Shown: positions 35,026 through 43,955, numbered from the stretch's first letter. The stretch is DNA of 64,000 nucleotides from CAYSPT01 sp964432985 (GCA_964432985.1 CAYSPT010000002.1:87365-151364), one strand, 5' to 3'. The notes: generated from the letters alone by a model not told the origin. A program made the numbers and translations.

Positions 35026-35054
35026 TTGACGTAATTCCAGGCTCTGGCTATACT
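35026..35054 (+). promoter_or_regulatory. Promoter for the DnaJ/HEAT gene, apparently leaderless
   Basis: TTGACG, 17-nt spacer, TATACT. Only 7 nt (TTTCATC) separate the -10 box from the ATG at 35062, so transcription would start at or next to the start codon. No Shine-Dalgarno is visible. Confidence 0.65.
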
Positions 35055-35061
35055 TTTCATC

Positions 35062-36564
35062 ATGGTAGATACACAAACGGATTACTATTCGATTCTCCAG
35101 GTCAGCCCACGAGCAAGCAGAGAGCTTATCAAACGTGCTTACAAAACGCTTATGTTTGCTAAAAAACAGCATCCGGACCTGGGCGGCGACACGGAAACGG
35201 CAGCCCGGCTCAACGAAGCCTACAGGATGCTGAGCAACCCTGCCAAAAGGCTGGAATACGATCGTCACCGGGCAGCGTGCAAAGGGTTTTCCGATGGTGA
35301 AACAGGTCTGTACGGATTGTTGAATATCGCTCCCCATGCCTGTACCGCCGTCATTGACAAAGCCTGCCAGGTACTCACCCGGGACATGGCTTCCCGGCAG
35401 GGCGGAGAAAAAGCCGACAACAAGCAGGTTTTGATAGAGGAAGCCAGGCGGCTTCTCGCTGATGCCGACAGCAGGAACCGGTACGATCTCACACTCAAGC
35501 GGGAACAGCGGCGGCGTTCGGCTACCTGTGTGGTGCAGTGCAACCAGTGCAACGAGCCCAACTACATCCTGCCTGATGAAAGTCTCTCTACTACTCACTG
35601 CACCTCATGCGGTGCCGCGCTGGCCGCGGTGAGAATCGAGCCCGAAGTGCCGTTTACGGACAACACAGCCCCACAGAAACGGCGGCCGGCTCACAGCCCC
35701 CAGAGTTGGCTGGGAAAAGTAGACCACGTGGAGGGGCTGCTGAAAAAATCCGGAAAGATAACGCTGACCGACTTTGTGCCCTACCTGGAAGATTCTGATG
35801 GAAGAGTCAGGGATGCCACCGTAACATACTTGAAACAAAACATCAGCCGAACACCGGGCAACCTTACGGAAGAAAATTTCTGTTCAGCCTACACAACAGC
35901 CGGGTCAGCCGGCAAATCCTACTTTCTCCGTCTGCTTCCTCTCCTTGCCCACGGCCACAGTACGGTATCCATAACACCGGAAAAAGGCGCTGGGCGGCTG
36001 CTCAGACACAGTCTGCAAAGTATCGACGAAACCATAAGGGAAGCCGGACGGGAAACATTTGATGAGCTGTATCCAAAGAAAGGCAGGTTGTTGCGGGAGG
36101 CTCTCGAGTTAGAAGGAAACAGCGTCGGTGATGTAGCGATCATGGCGTTAACCCTCAGCAGCAGCCTGGTGCATCCGTTCCTGGTCGCCTATCTCAACGG
36201 CCTGGTCTGTGAACGTGACCTGGCAACCCGGATCAAAGGGATCAGGCTCCTGGGACGAGTGGGAGGAGAGATGGCGGAGCAGATTTTGTGCGAAATACTG
36301 GCCGAAGACGAATGGATTATCCAGGAAGAAGCTGCCCGGGCACTGGCCCTGGAAGGCACATCCGCCTCGGTGACGGCGCTGGCCGAAGCGCTCAACAGCC
36401 CCAACAGCCTGTTGAGAGAAGAAATAGTGAAAACCCTGGGAAAAATAGCCACCGACGACGCCCTGGCCATTTTACGGAAAACACGTTACGATTCCGACTG
36501 GCGGGTGCGCCTGGCGGCGGAAACACTTCTGGAACAAGCGGCACCAATCAAAGAAGACCAGTGA
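35062..36564 (+). CDS. DnaJ-domain, zinc-ribbon and HEAT-repeat protein
   Basis: A 500-residue cytoplasmic co-chaperone-like protein. A J domain (6-70: DYYSILQVSPRAS, then HPD in KKQHPDLGG, NEAYRMLSNPAKRLEYDRH) is followed by a second J-like segment without HPD (about 82-150: GLYGLLNIAPHA to ARRLLADADSRNRYDLTL). A zinc ribbon with two CxxC pairs follows (159-187), then HEAT-like helical repeats to the end (DSDGRVRDATVTYLK, DEWIIQEEAARALALEG, DSDWRVRLAAETLLEQ). It may recruit DnaK to clients bound by the HEAT array. Its promoter sits right at the ATG, suggesting a leaderless mRNA. Confidence 0.85.
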   Translation: MVDTQTDYYSILQVSPRASRELIKRAYKTLMFAKKQHPDLGGDTETAARLNEAYRMLSNPAKRLEYDRHRAACKGFSDGETGLYGLLNIAPHACTAVIDKACQVLTRDMASRQGGEKADNKQVLIEEARRLLADADSRNRYDLTLKREQRRRSATCVVQCNQCNEPNYILPDESLSTTHCTSCGAALAAVRIEPEVPFTDNTAPQKRRPAHSPQSWLGKVDHVEGLLKKSGKITLTDFVPYLEDSDGRVRDATVTYLKQNISRTPGNLTEENFCSAYTTAGSAGKSYFLRLLPLLAHGHSTVSITPEKGAGRLLRHSLQSIDETIREAGRETFDELYPKKGRLLREALELEGNSVGDVAIMALTLSSSLVHPFLVAYLNGLVCERDLATRIKGIRLLGRVGGEMAEQILCEILAEDEWIIQEEAARALALEGTSASVTALAEALNSPNSLLREEIVKTLGKIATDDALAILRKTRYDSDWRVRLAAETLLEQAAPIKEDQ

Positions 36565-36768
36565 TATTGACAATTTACAATTAAAATTAATAACTGGTAG
36601 ATTTCCAGCAAGTCCATTGGCCTATTCTTCGCTGCGCTGTTTGTATCGCCTGCGGCGCTATTATGTATAGCAAAGACGCTTGCTCATCAAAGCATTTAAA
36701 AATACAATTTTATTCTAAAAGATGTACCTACCCGCCGATAAAGAGAACAAAGGGAGGAGTCTGTACAG

Positions 36769-39474
36769 GTGTCGAGAAGAACTGCCAGATGGGCGTTTTG
36801 TGTTCTTGCCGTGACATGTACTGCCGGTTTGCTCCCCTGTATGCCGGCACCCGCGGCAACTGCCGGCACCACCGTTGAGGCCGAATTTGCTCAAGGGGCC
36901 AAATTTGCTCAAGGGGCCAAATTTGCTCAAGGGGCCAAACTAGCTCAAGGGGCCAAATTCGCTCCCCCCTGGTGTCTGGACTCACTTGCAGATCTGAGGG
37001 CCCGCGGATTTCGTTCGATTCCACTGGTTACGAAGCCTATAAGCCCGATACAGCTGACGTTTACCGTCCTGCAGATTATTACTCCCCTGAGATCACTGCA
37101 CGATCTTAAGGTCCATGGGATGACACACGACACCCTGCACGTCCTGAAAAAACTCGTCGACGAAGTTAAACCTATTATTCAGAAGACAGATCCCAAGCAT
37201 CTTTACAAGATGGAGAGATTTCTCGACCTGATACCGGAAGCTGATTTGGAAATCGAAACATTCGGAGAAGCCGCTTTTTTTGCCACCGGCAAGCAACCAA
37301 TTCCACTTTCACCGACAGGAAAATCACAGCTGCTTGAAACGGCGCGCGGACAACTCAAAGACGGTGACCGGGATGAGGCAATTGGTACCTACCGAACCAT
37401 ACTGACACACAAGCCGGGGGATTTCGACGCCCTGTGCGAACTGGGAATCGCATTTTACCAGGCACGCCAGGTCCGCTGGGCGGAACTGGCCTTGAAACAC
37501 GCCCTGGCCGTAAAACCCGATGACAGCGCGGCTCGGAATACGATGGGACGGGTGCTGGAACTGCAGGGTAGGCACAGTGAAGCTGAGCAGTACTACCGGG
37601 GAGAGCTAGCCGAGGGACCGGACAGCAGTGAAGCAGTCCATTCGATTGCCTGGGTCCAGTTTAAACAGGGGAACATTTCCGACGCCATCACCACCCTCAA
37701 GAACCGTGTCGACGAACACCCGGCCGAAATTGAATCACTCTATCTGCTCGGCCGGTTTCTGTTCCTGAACGGAAGTCACAAGGAATGCCGGTATTATCTA
37801 CGGCAGATACTTATGCTGGCACCCAGCCACCCGGAAGCCCTGCTGCAACTGGCCGAATCACTACTGGAAGAGAACGATGCCGCCGGGGCCCTCGACATGG
37901 TGAAGGCTATCGCCGAACCGGACAGCAGCAAAGAGAACATCCTCTGGTTGAAAGCCCGTATACTCAATAAACTAGATTCTCCTGAACAAGCCCTGACAGC
38001 TGTCAACAGGCTTCTGAAGAAGTACCAGTTCAATCATACCGCCCGGATGGAAAAGGCACGTATTCTCCGTAAATTGGACCGGGACGATGAAGCGATGACC
38101 GAGTATGAAACCATATTATCTTCTTCACCCGAGCACGGTGAAGCCCTGAGAGAACGCGCCCTCCTCATCCAGAGCATGGGAGAATCGGAGCAGGCCGAGA
38201 AATTCTATCAATTGCTGCTCTATTACCATCCCGATGATCCGGCCGGATGGGTGCACTACGGCCGGCTCCTGCTGGGCAAAGGCGACCTCGATGCTGCCGA
38301 GCGGTGTTTCACCACCGCGCGCAGGTTCGAGTACCTGGACTACGATCTTTTCGCCGCTCTGGGAGAAATCGCTTTCAAGCGGGGCAACTATTCCCGCTCG
38401 GAGCAGTATTTCAACCAGGCCTTATTTCTCAATCCTATGGACGTCACATCAGCCTGGTACCTGAGCCGCATCTACTCCACCACCAGGAGGTTCGGCAAAG
38501 CCCAGGAGCTGCTGGAAAGTTTTCTACAATTAGCTCCCGGAGTGTCATTTCTCCAGGAAGAGCTCCACCTGGTCAAGAGAAAACAGCGCCTGACCGCCGA
38601 CACGGGATACTTGAAAATATCCACCAAAGGCTCCAGTGACTTCGAAACGTTGAGCCAGCGGTTCAGCGGCCGGTTTAAAGACATGCTTGATTACACGGTG
38701 TCTATGGAAAGGATGCGGGTATGGGAAGCCCGGGAAGCCAGCCTTCACCAGACAAACATTGGTTTGACTCTCGGGTACCAGTTCCTGGACAGCTTGAAAG
38801 GCAGGTTGAGCCTGGGCACACAGCGATTTTCAGGCGATCCTCGCCAGGAATTCAAATACAAGCTCACGCTCACCTACCGGGAGCACCGCCCGAAAGTCAG
38901 TATTTTCCATGCGTTCAGCCCCATGGAGGAATCGTTAGCGGTCATTCGTGCCGGCCACCGGCTGGAAGAACTGGGGTTCACGATGGACTATCCGTTCCGC
39001 CCGTGGCTCAATGCCTCGTTGACCCCGAGCTGGACACGGCTCATCAACGGTACCAATCAGAAACGGTCCGTCAAGTCAAATATAGATTTCTCATTGCCTT
39101 CGCAGCCGGAGTTCAGGCTGCGGTTCGCCACCCGGTTTTTCGCATACAAGAACGAACTTGATAAAAGCGGCGGCCTGTTTGTCTATTTCGCACCGCAACG
39201 ATACATAACCAGATCGGTAACCGCTTCCTGGGAAAAACGGCTGGGAAAAATAACTTTGACACTGGGAATGGAACGCTCCAATTACGAGTACCGGTTTCTC
39301 GGCGCCAGTTCACAAGGAGGAAGCACCGGCTACTCGTTGACGGTCCAGGGCAGTTTGACCAGGGAGTTGTACTTTATCCTGTATGCGCTCGATTCGAGAT
39401 CGGACACAAAAACGGCGGCATCGGCGCTGGAACCTTCTCGGAGCTTGTTTATGAACCTCTCCTACCGCCTCTAA
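36769..39474 (+). CDS. TPR-array protein fused to a C-terminal outer membrane beta-barrel
   Basis: 901 residues, GTG start with GGGAGGAG upstream. The signal peptide ends near PAPAATA (about 32). Residues 39-64 are a perfect-to-near-perfect AQGAKF tandem repeat. About twelve TPR units follow at 185-610 (AIGTYRTILTHKPGDFDALCELG and similar). The last 270 residues alternate in transmembrane-strand fashion (NIGLTLGYQFLDSLKGRLSLG) and end SLFMNLSYRL. This resembles TPR-porin proteins for polysaccharide export (BcsC/PelB/AlgK-AlgE type), but no synthase is nearby. It is monocistronic; the 204 nt upstream show nothing recognisable. Confidence 0.78.
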   Translation: MSRRTARWAFCVLAVTCTAGLLPCMPAPAATAGTTVEAEFAQGAKFAQGAKFAQGAKLAQGAKFAPPWCLDSLADLRARGFRSIPLVTKPISPIQLTFTVLQIITPLRSLHDLKVHGMTHDTLHVLKKLVDEVKPIIQKTDPKHLYKMERFLDLIPEADLEIETFGEAAFFATGKQPIPLSPTGKSQLLETARGQLKDGDRDEAIGTYRTILTHKPGDFDALCELGIAFYQARQVRWAELALKHALAVKPDDSAARNTMGRVLELQGRHSEAEQYYRGELAEGPDSSEAVHSIAWVQFKQGNISDAITTLKNRVDEHPAEIESLYLLGRFLFLNGSHKECRYYLRQILMLAPSHPEALLQLAESLLEENDAAGALDMVKAIAEPDSSKENILWLKARILNKLDSPEQALTAVNRLLKKYQFNHTARMEKARILRKLDRDDEAMTEYETILSSSPEHGEALRERALLIQSMGESEQAEKFYQLLLYYHPDDPAGWVHYGRLLLGKGDLDAAERCFTTARRFEYLDYDLFAALGEIAFKRGNYSRSEQYFNQALFLNPMDVTSAWYLSRIYSTTRRFGKAQELLESFLQLAPGVSFLQEELHLVKRKQRLTADTGYLKISTKGSSDFETLSQRFSGRFKDMLDYTVSMERMRVWEAREASLHQTNIGLTLGYQFLDSLKGRLSLGTQRFSGDPRQEFKYKLTLTYREHRPKVSIFHAFSPMEESLAVIRAGHRLEELGFTMDYPFRPWLNASLTPSWTRLINGTNQKRSVKSNIDFSLPSQPEFRLRFATRFFAYKNELDKSGGLFVYFAPQRYITRSVTASWEKRLGKITLTLGMERSNYEYRFLGASSQGGSTGYSLTVQGSLTRELYFILYALDSRSDTKTAASALEPSRSLFMNLSYRL
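36884..36961 (+). repeat. In-frame 18-bp tandem repeat (4.3 units)
   Basis: AATTTGCTCAAGGGGCCA units start at 36884, 36902, 36920 and 36938 (the last diverged), with a partial unit after. They encode the AQGAKF repeat just behind the signal peptide cleavage site. Confidence 0.85.
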
Positions 39475-39500
39475 GCAGATATCCCCCCCATATGCCAACC

Positions 39501-39998
39501 TCAAATCGCGCAATGGAACCGTTCGGGCTTGATCGGATACCGGTAAATGTGCACGTCATGGTCGACTACGTTTCCATCTTCGTACACGATCTTTCCCGAG
39601 AAGAAACCGTCTTCGTCAAACCAGTCGAAAAACAACCGGTCACCTTCCCAGAGGTTGAGATCAAGCAGGTCGGCGTCCTCGATCCACTCGAGATTCCCCT
39701 CATCGGAATCTATGAGTTCGCCTTCACAACCGTGGGCGACAAAAACAAATACGTACCAATCCTCGACTCCGTCAAAGTTAGGGAACGTCAAGAATCCCTT
39801 TAAAAACGGGTCTTTGATTCTGAGCCCGCTTTCCTCCTTTATTTCCCGGATCACGCATTCCTCGGGAGACTCACCGTCTTGTACTTTCCCCCCCAACCCG
39901 TTCCACTTACCTTCGTGAACATCGTTTTCCTTCTTTACCCGGTGAAGCATCAGTGTTTTACCATCATGTTTTACGTAACACAAGGTTGCCAATTTCAT
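39501..39998 (-). CDS. Nudix hydrolase (MutT-like)
   Basis: 165 residues. The Nudix box is complete: GGKVQDGESPEECVIREIKE followed by ESGL, fitting GX5EX7REUXEEXGU. The surroundings (GKWNGLGGK, FVFVAHGCEGELI, EGNLEWIEDADL) resemble 8-oxo-dGTP diphosphatases of the MutT/MTH1 type. The likely role is cleansing oxidised or non-canonical nucleoside triphosphates. It lies upstream of ispH on the same strand, separated by a 67-nt gap holding two mini-hairpins (ACTAGCCGCTAGT at 40031, AGCTGCCAGCT at 40045). Confidence 0.88.
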   Translation of the reverse strand: MKLATLCYVKHDGKTLMLHRVKKENDVHEGKWNGLGGKVQDGESPEECVIREIKEESGLRIKDPFLKGFLTFPNFDGVEDWYVFVFVAHGCEGELIDSDEGNLEWIEDADLLDLNLWEGDRLFFDWFDEDGFFSGKIVYEDGNVVDHDVHIYRYPIKPERFHCAI

Positions 39999-40065
39999 TT
40001 CGTATCATTCCTTAACGTAAAAGAGAACCAACTAGCCGCTAGTAAGCTGCCAGCTAGTCGGCCTA

Positions 40066-41031
40066 CTAATAACTTTCGAGACATGCCACCACCTGCCCGG
40101 TCACCCAGGTAGGGGTTGAAGCGCCGGCCATCACACCCACCGTATCACAAAGCGCAAACGATGCCCGGTCAAGTTCTTCAGCCTCTTCGATGTGATATGT
40201 CGGAACACCCGTACCACGGGCAATGGAGACCAACCGGGTGGTGTTGGCACTTCCGTACCCTCCCACCACCACCATGGCATCCACCGAGCGGGCCAGATCG
40301 AGCACTTCCTGCTGACGCTGGGTGGTGGCCCGGCATATGGTGTTATACACCTTGCACTCACCCAGTACCCGGCCGAATATTTCGACGATGGAACTGAACA
40401 GTATATTGTGCTGCGTCGTCTGCGCCACGAGACACACTGACGCGGATTCTTCTGCCGAAAGGGTTGACGCCACAGATTCGGTTTTGGCCTTATCGGATAC
40501 TACCACCCCGTTTATTAAAGCAGACACCACGGATTCGGTTTGAGCCTCATCGGATACAACTACCCCGTTTTTTAAGGCAGACGCCACGGATTCGGCTTCA
40601 GCCTTATCGGACACAACAACCCCTTTTTTTCCGGCGACGCCCATCAAACCGCTCACTTCCGCGTGCCCTTTGTCTCCGACGATAACAACCGTATCACCAT
40701 CGCCCACGTGGCGTTTGACGATAGAATGTATCTTCGTCACTTTCGGACAGGTAGCATCACACAACCGCGCACCACAGTGGACCAGGGACCGGCGTATATC
40801 CGGGGGAATACCGTGAGTCCGTATAATTACGGTTCCAGTGATATGTCCGGGAATGTCTTCGAGAATCTGCACTCCTTTTTCTTCCAGCAGGGCCAGCGCC
40901 TGAGGATTGTGGATAAGCGGACCAAAGGTGAAAAGCGGTCCCCGGCCGTGTTCCACTTCTTCGAGAACCATGGCCATGGCCCGCTTAACTCCCATGCAGA
41001 ACCCGGCGGTTTGCGCTACGACAACGTTCAC
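40066..41031 (-). CDS. ispH: 4-hydroxy-3-methylbut-2-enyl diphosphate reductase with internal repeat insertion
   Basis: The last enzyme of the MEP isoprenoid pathway, a [4Fe-4S] reductase making IPP and DMAPP. In 321 residues the cluster cysteines are present: Cys12 (AGFCMGVKRAM), Cys95 (CDATCPKV) and Cys233 (NTICRATTQRQQEV). The substrate-binding THG (72-74), GHAEVSGL (122-129) and AGASTPTWV are also there. The usual SSN motif reads SAN (GYGSANTTRL). Between MGVAGKKG and VCLVAQTT, three copies of a 19-residue unit (NGVVVSDKAxxESVAS) replace the single normal segment. The start is GTG. Confidence 0.94.
   Translation of the reverse strand: MNVVVAQTAGFCMGVKRAMAMVLEEVEHGRGPLFTFGPLIHNPQALALLEEKGVQILEDIPGHITGTVIIRTHGIPPDIRRSLVHCGARLCDATCPKVTKIHSIVKRHVGDGDTVVIVGDKGHAEVSGLMGVAGKKGVVVSDKAEAESVASALKNGVVVSDEAQTESVVSALINGVVVSDKAKTESVASTLSAEESASVCLVAQTTQHNILFSSIVEIFGRVLGECKVYNTICRATTQRQQEVLDLARSVDAMVVVGGYGSANTTRLVSIARGTGVPTYHIEEAEELDRASFALCDTVGVMAGASTPTWVTGQVVACLESY
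40463..40630 (-). repeat. In-frame 57-bp tandem repeat inside ispH
   Basis: Three consecutive units with boundaries at 40463, 40520 and 40577 (57-bp period, about 80-85% identical) encode the 19-residue repeat. The third is slightly truncated and is the original segment. Confidence 0.88.
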
Positions 41032-41070
41032 GACATCTCTCCACTAGCAGCCCGAACAACTGCGCCCTCC

Positions 41071-41170
41071 NNNNNNNNNNNNNNNNNNNNNNNNNNNNNN
41101 NNNNNNNNNNNNNNNNNNNNNNNNNNNNNNNNNNNNNNNNNNNNNNNNNNNNNNNNNNNNNNNNNNNNNN
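41071..41170. other. Assembly gap of 100 N
   Basis: Exactly 100 N. Both flanks carry the same 11 bases CTGCGCCCTCC (41060-41070 and 41171-41181), so the two contigs probably overlap by 11 bp and the true gap may be zero. No gene is interrupted. Confidence 0.95.
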
Positions 41171-41202
41171 CTGCGCCCTCCCGGCGCTATGAATTATCCA
41201 GA

Positions 41203-42561
41203 CTAGCTGATAATACTCATGATCAGATCGCGCTTTTCGATGACTTTTTCCGCGCAGTCCGCTTCCAGGTTCAACCTGAGAAGCGGCTCGGTGTTAGAAG
41301 GACGAACGTTGAACCACCAGTCCGGGTACTCCACACTAATGCCATCCAGATGAAAAATCCTGTCAGCGTCAGAGAAACGCTCGGCCAGAATGCTCATTTT
41401 TTCTTCTTTGTCCGTTACCTGAACACTCAGTTCGCCGCTCAAAAAATAGTTTTTCCGCTCGTGCAGAAGATCGGTGAGCTTTTTCTTTTCCCGTCCCATG
41501 ATCTCCATTACTTGCAGCGCTGGAATCCAGCCGTTATCGTGGTAAAAATCGGTCTCAGGATCAAAGTAATAGTAATGACCTGACACCTCTCCGGCGAATA
41601 GTGCCCCGTCTTCCCTCATATAATGCTTGATAAAAGCGTGTCCGACCCGGCACATTTTGCCTGTTCCTCCACAACGGCTGATAGTTTCGGGTACATACTT
41701 GCTGGAGCGCAAATCATAGAGGATAGTGGCTCCGGGATTCCGGGCGAGGACGCTGCGTGACAGCAAGGCGACGATGAAGTCACTGTTGACGAACGCTCCC
41801 TGTTCATCGATAAAGAAGCACCGGTCCGTGTCGCCGTCCCAGGCAACACCCAGGTCAGCCTGCTCCTCCACAACCCGCTCCATCAATTCCAGGCGGTTCT
41901 CCTCCAAAAAAGGGTTGGCCGGATGGTTGGGAAACGTTCCATCCAACCGGAAATGCATAGGAACGATCTCTATATCGAGCCCGGCAAACATCGCAGGAGC
42001 AATAAGCCCCCCCATGGCGTTTGAGGTGTCCATGACCACCTTGAGTCCCCGGATACAGTCCGTGTCGACGAAGGACCGGCAAAATGAAACGAAATCGGCC
42101 AGCACAGGTCTCATTGCGACACTGCCTTTACCGCCGGGATGTGACGCGGCGGCGGTACGCATCATCTTTTTGACTTCTTCAAGACCGCTCTCACTGCCGA
42201 TAGGGACCGCTTTTTCACGGACCAGTTTGAATCCGTTATATTGCGGGGGATTGTGCGAAGCCGTTACCATGATGCCTCCTCCGTAGCCGAACCTGGCTAC
42301 GGCAAAATACAGCATGTCTGTGCTGCTCATGCCAATGTCAACCACCTCAACGCCGGCGGCCAGAATCCCATCGGCAAGGGCCGCACAGAGGCTTTCACTG
42401 GAAAGTCGATTGTCCCGGCCCAGCACCAGGCGCCGTGCTCCAAGATAGCCGGCGAAGACCCGGCCTAGCTCGAAGGCGAACTCTTCGTTGATCTCTTCCG
42501 GACAGATTCCCCGTATGTCGTACGCTTTAAAAACCTCATCTTTAATACTGAAGGCACCCAT
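41203..42561 (-). CDS. Phosphomannomutase/phosphoglucomutase
   Basis: An alpha-D-phosphohexomutase interconverting hexose 1- and 6-phosphates for sugar-nucleotide and surface polysaccharide supply. 452 residues from the ATG giving MGAFSIKDEVFKAYDIRG (GGAGG 10 nt upstream). The catalytic Ser loop TASHNPPQYNGFKL, the metal loop DGDTDRCFF, the sugar loop GEVSGHYYY and the phosphate loop RPSNTEPLLRLNLEA are all intact. The dual Man/Glc specificity is inferred from the ManB/AlgC-like motifs. It abuts the assembly gap and ispH. A 172-nt gap upstream has no clear feature. Confidence 0.93.
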   Translation of the reverse strand: MGAFSIKDEVFKAYDIRGICPEEINEEFAFELGRVFAGYLGARRLVLGRDNRLSSESLCAALADGILAAGVEVVDIGMSSTDMLYFAVARFGYGGGIMVTASHNPPQYNGFKLVREKAVPIGSESGLEEVKKMMRTAAASHPGGKGSVAMRPVLADFVSFCRSFVDTDCIRGLKVVMDTSNAMGGLIAPAMFAGLDIEIVPMHFRLDGTFPNHPANPFLEENRLELMERVVEEQADLGVAWDGDTDRCFFIDEQGAFVNSDFIVALLSRSVLARNPGATILYDLRSSKYVPETISRCGGTGKMCRVGHAFIKHYMREDGALFAGEVSGHYYYFDPETDFYHDNGWIPALQVMEIMGREKKKLTDLLHERKNYFLSGELSVQVTDKEEKMSILAERFSDADRIFHLDGISVEYPDWWFNVRPSNTEPLLRLNLEADCAEKVIEKRDLIMSIIS

Positions 42562-42739
42562 GGTCAAATATCCTCCGTTTCACTGGCCGGTGGATCTCAC
42601 CTGGTGAAATCCGATTCATATTGTATATTAGTTAATCCAGTACATTCAACCTTTGGTTGTGGAAAGTTGTGTAGTATTCATGGTATTATGCCTGGCGAAA
42701 TCCCGGCTGTATTTTACTGCCCAGTAAGGATGCAACAAC

Positions 42740-43921
42740 ATGGTAATGCTCAACAGTTTCTTTCATCGGGAAAAATTATGCCGTATCATCGAACGATGGC
42801 TGGTAGGTAATCTTCATCCCGATGACGCAGAAGAAGTAAAGCGGATCATTACCTTCAACACCCTGGTGCTGTTTCCAGCTCTGAAACGGTTTACTTCAGA
42901 GATACTCGAGCATTTCTACGGTTCCGACATCAGCTCCCTGGGATCAAGCCGCAAGGGGAACCTGAAAGATTTCCTGGTCGCCCACCCCTGGTCCTACAAT
43001 AAAAGGATTAGCCAGCTTATCGACACCTACCGGCGCTTTCCGGAAAACTACTACCGGGAAACACCTTTCATGGGCCTTCTGTTTTTCCGCCATGAGGCCA
43101 AGCTCCGCCGGCCCCTGGCCATAGTCAGAACCAAGCGGATCCGCCGGATAGGTGAAAAGTGCAGCCGCCGGATAATTGACGACATCTACGGGCGGATAAA
43201 GCAACAGGCCGAGGAACTGGCCAAACGGCGTGCACGGCAACTGGGCATCGATCTGAAGCATCTCATTACTCCCAAGAAGCAAATGCAGGATGAGTTCAAA
43301 CTCGCTGAAGAAAAAATCCGCGAAAACATCAAGATGGGGAGAGTTATCTTCGACAATAGCGATTACATCATCAATGATGTGGCCGGTGTAAAGATAATCG
43401 GGGAGAAGAACTTCGCAGAGAAGGTCAACGATTACCTGAAAGAAAAAGGAACCATCGTTGAAGTGGAGCCCCACACGGGAGACTACAACGCCACCAACAT
43501 CATCGTATCCTGGCCGGTGGACCGCGAGCATCTCCTCAAAGACCTGTCGCGCCCGGGAGTCCGTGAAGAATGTGCCTCACGGGGAATGTCCATGAAACAT
43601 TTGCGAAAGGACATCAAGGATTTCGTCAGCGAGGCGGAACAGGATATCAATATAGAAATCATCGTCACCAATTACGCCGAACTCCTGGAATCGGAAATAG
43701 GACGATGCATGCATGAAGACCGGATAATCAACCTGCGGAACAAGATGGAGTACAAAGGACCACTGGCAACCAACGTGGAATATATTCTGATCTTCTTGTT
43801 TACCTTCTGCCGTTCGTGCCGCAGGGAGATTCCCTACCTGCCTTTCAACTTGTGGACCAGGTACATGAGTGATTATTTCACCAGCATCATCTATAAATTG
43901 TACCAGGGACAGGATTATTAG
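42740..43921 (+). CDS. Uncharacterised protein with possible RelA/SpoT-like nucleotidyltransferase fold
   Basis: 393 residues, no signal peptide. The N-terminal half (1-200) is helical and basic with a charged helix (140-175). The segment IINDVAGVKIIGEKNFAEKV (about 211-230) resembles the DxxGxRI strand of RelA/SpoT synthetase domains. HTGDYNATNIIVSW (about 246-259) would correspond to the YxSxH region, and INIEIIVTNYAELLESEIG followed by HEDRIINLR (about 302-332) to the EVQIRT/H region. This is motif-level inference only: key ATP-binding and G-loop residues are not all evident, and it could be another nucleotidyltransferase or unrelated. Confidence 0.6.
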   Translation: MVMLNSFFHREKLCRIIERWLVGNLHPDDAEEVKRIITFNTLVLFPALKRFTSEILEHFYGSDISSLGSSRKGNLKDFLVAHPWSYNKRISQLIDTYRRFPENYYRETPFMGLLFFRHEAKLRRPLAIVRTKRIRRIGEKCSRRIIDDIYGRIKQQAEELAKRRARQLGIDLKHLITPKKQMQDEFKLAEEKIRENIKMGRVIFDNSDYIINDVAGVKIIGEKNFAEKVNDYLKEKGTIVEVEPHTGDYNATNIIVSWPVDREHLLKDLSRPGVREECASRGMSMKHLRKDIKDFVSEAEQDINIEIIVTNYAELLESEIGRCMHEDRIINLRNKMEYKGPLATNVEYILIFLFTFCRSCRREIPYLPFNLWTRYMSDYFTSIIYKLYQGQDY

Positions 43922-43955
43922 AGGTCGCTTTTCGGCCTGGCAGTAAAGGGAGCCT

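Noticed and set aside
36565..36768. Possible gene or RNA in the gap before the TPR/barrel gene
   Set aside because: No plausible frame, tRNA fold or strong hairpin beyond short chance palindromes.
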